Positions 63,241 through 64,000 of a stretch of 64,000 nucleotides of DNA are shown piece after piece (positions within the stretch are counted from its first letter, which is position 1; each line of letters starts with the position of its first letter). The position numbers and the translations under genes are program-made. Under the pieces are notes generated by a model. That model was not told where the DNA came from and made no database searches. It was given only the letters and a program-made list of their open reading frames with translations. Origin of the DNA: Enoplosus armatus (Eukaryota > Chordata > Actinopteri > Centrarchiformes > Enoplosidae); assembly GCF_043641665.1 (NCBI RefSeq), contig NC_092182.1, positions 22,629,241 through 22,693,240 on the forward strand, read 5' to 3'.

Positions 63241-64000
63241 AAATCAGGCTCTACAGTAAAATCCATTTATTGCATACATCTGACATTTATGTGGTTTATA
63301 CAAGTAATTGCAGTGTCAGTACTCTAAAATGATATGATGACATGCAAAGATATTGAACCACCAGCACAATCCATACAATGAATAGTTTATTGTATCTAAA
63401 ATCAAATATTCTCAAGGTATTAGAAACATATTCATACACATCCTGCTACTTGTGATTTAAATATTTGAGTAAAACAACGTTATGGGAAAGTGTATAAATG
63501 CAGCTTAGAGATGTACAGATGTGACCAACACTCATACTTATTCTTTGGCTCCAGATCGGGATCCAGTGGCATCAGAGGTGATGTTTGAGCTCAGAAAAGT
63601 GAGGATGTAGGGAGTTCCTCCTGTGTCCAGTGTCACGGTGTAGAACAGGAGATAATGTCAGCACTGTCGGGATTAATCTGCCTCAGCTAAGGGCAGAGAT
63701 TAAGGCCATCCATGAAAGTGGGACAACGTGGCATCAGTGCTTGGCAAGATGGAATTGAGCCTCACCAGTTTGAACAGCGCCGCCCTGCGTGCTTAGAGAA
63801 GACGGTGCATCCATCCTACAACAAGACACCATGTTCTCCTGAAATTGACTTTTCTTTTGTAATGTCTGTCAGCACAAGCTTGGAATAAGCGCTGTGTGAG
63901 TGTTAATAATGTTTTTGCTCATATAAATTTAGGACATCCTCACCGATAATTAGAAGCGTTTGACTTGTACATTTTAAATAACGTTATTACATCCTCCTTA
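63241..64000. other. Non-coding to window end
   Basis: No gene or repeat is recognised. The stretch 63,540-63,840 is somewhat more GC-rich than its surroundings, but no coding frame with splice sites is visible. Confidence 0.5.

Noticed and set aside
1..64000. CRISPR arrays, operons, bacterial or phage systems
   Set aside because: No regularly spaced repeats and no compact gene layout. The repeats and splice-type signals show a vertebrate genome.

Overview
The window looks like vertebrate, most probably percomorph teleost, nuclear DNA. It is AT-rich and low in CpG, with long (CA)n, (TA)n, (GA)n and (TAA)n microsatellites. It carries several interspersed repeats that I recognise as high-copy in spiny-rayed fishes, plus a decayed Ty3/gypsy retrotransposon of the GMR1-like type. 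There are no operons, ribosome-binding sites or compact ORFs. Almost every short open frame here is what AT-rich non-coding DNA gives by chance.

Layout. At 1-6 kb the DNA is mostly non-coding, with two minus-strand frames bounded by splice-like sites (about 3.34-3.55 kb and 2.09-2.33 kb) that may be exons or exon relics of an unidentified gene. From 6.5 to 25 kb there is one old repeat (6.55-6.95 kb), then about 18 kb with microsatellites and no supportable gene. A 260-bp terminal-inverted-repeat MITE lies at 25.2 kb and another teleost repeat at 26.2-26.6 kb; the latter has a partial inverted copy at 46.4 kb. The stretch 27-40 kb is again gene-free, ending in a repeat at 39.9-40.1 kb and the 3' end of a LINE at 40.5-40.7 kb.

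The best protein-gene signal is on the minus strand at 42.3-43.5 kb. It is a CpG-rich block holding a probable promoter and 5' UTR. A 46-codon first coding exon follows (43,110 down to 42,972), with a signal-peptide-like hydrophobic segment and a perfect GTAAGT donor in phase 1. The rest of that gene would lie toward lower coordinates, in or beyond the window, but I could not find a second exon. A second leader-like ATG (42,529) lies just downstream.

From 43.5 to 54 kb there are repeats and non-coding DNA. At 54.0-55.8 kb lies a dead GMR1-like gypsy element: an integrase C-terminal remnant, then reverse transcriptase, then RNase H, then a probable 3' LTR. Integrase precedes reverse transcriptase, which marks this clade. 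The copy has lost the reverse transcriptase active-site block and carries stops and frameshifts. The last 8 kb is non-coding, with microsatellites and a teleost repeat (62.8-63.2 kb) that seems to be interrupted by a very short LINE-tail-like insert.

I found no undescribed biological system that the sequence supports. The observations most worth following up are the CpG-rich first exon beside a G22 tract, the integrase-first retroelement and the pair of unidentified exon-like frames at the left edge. All repeat identities rest on recall of teleost consensus sequences and were not checked by search.
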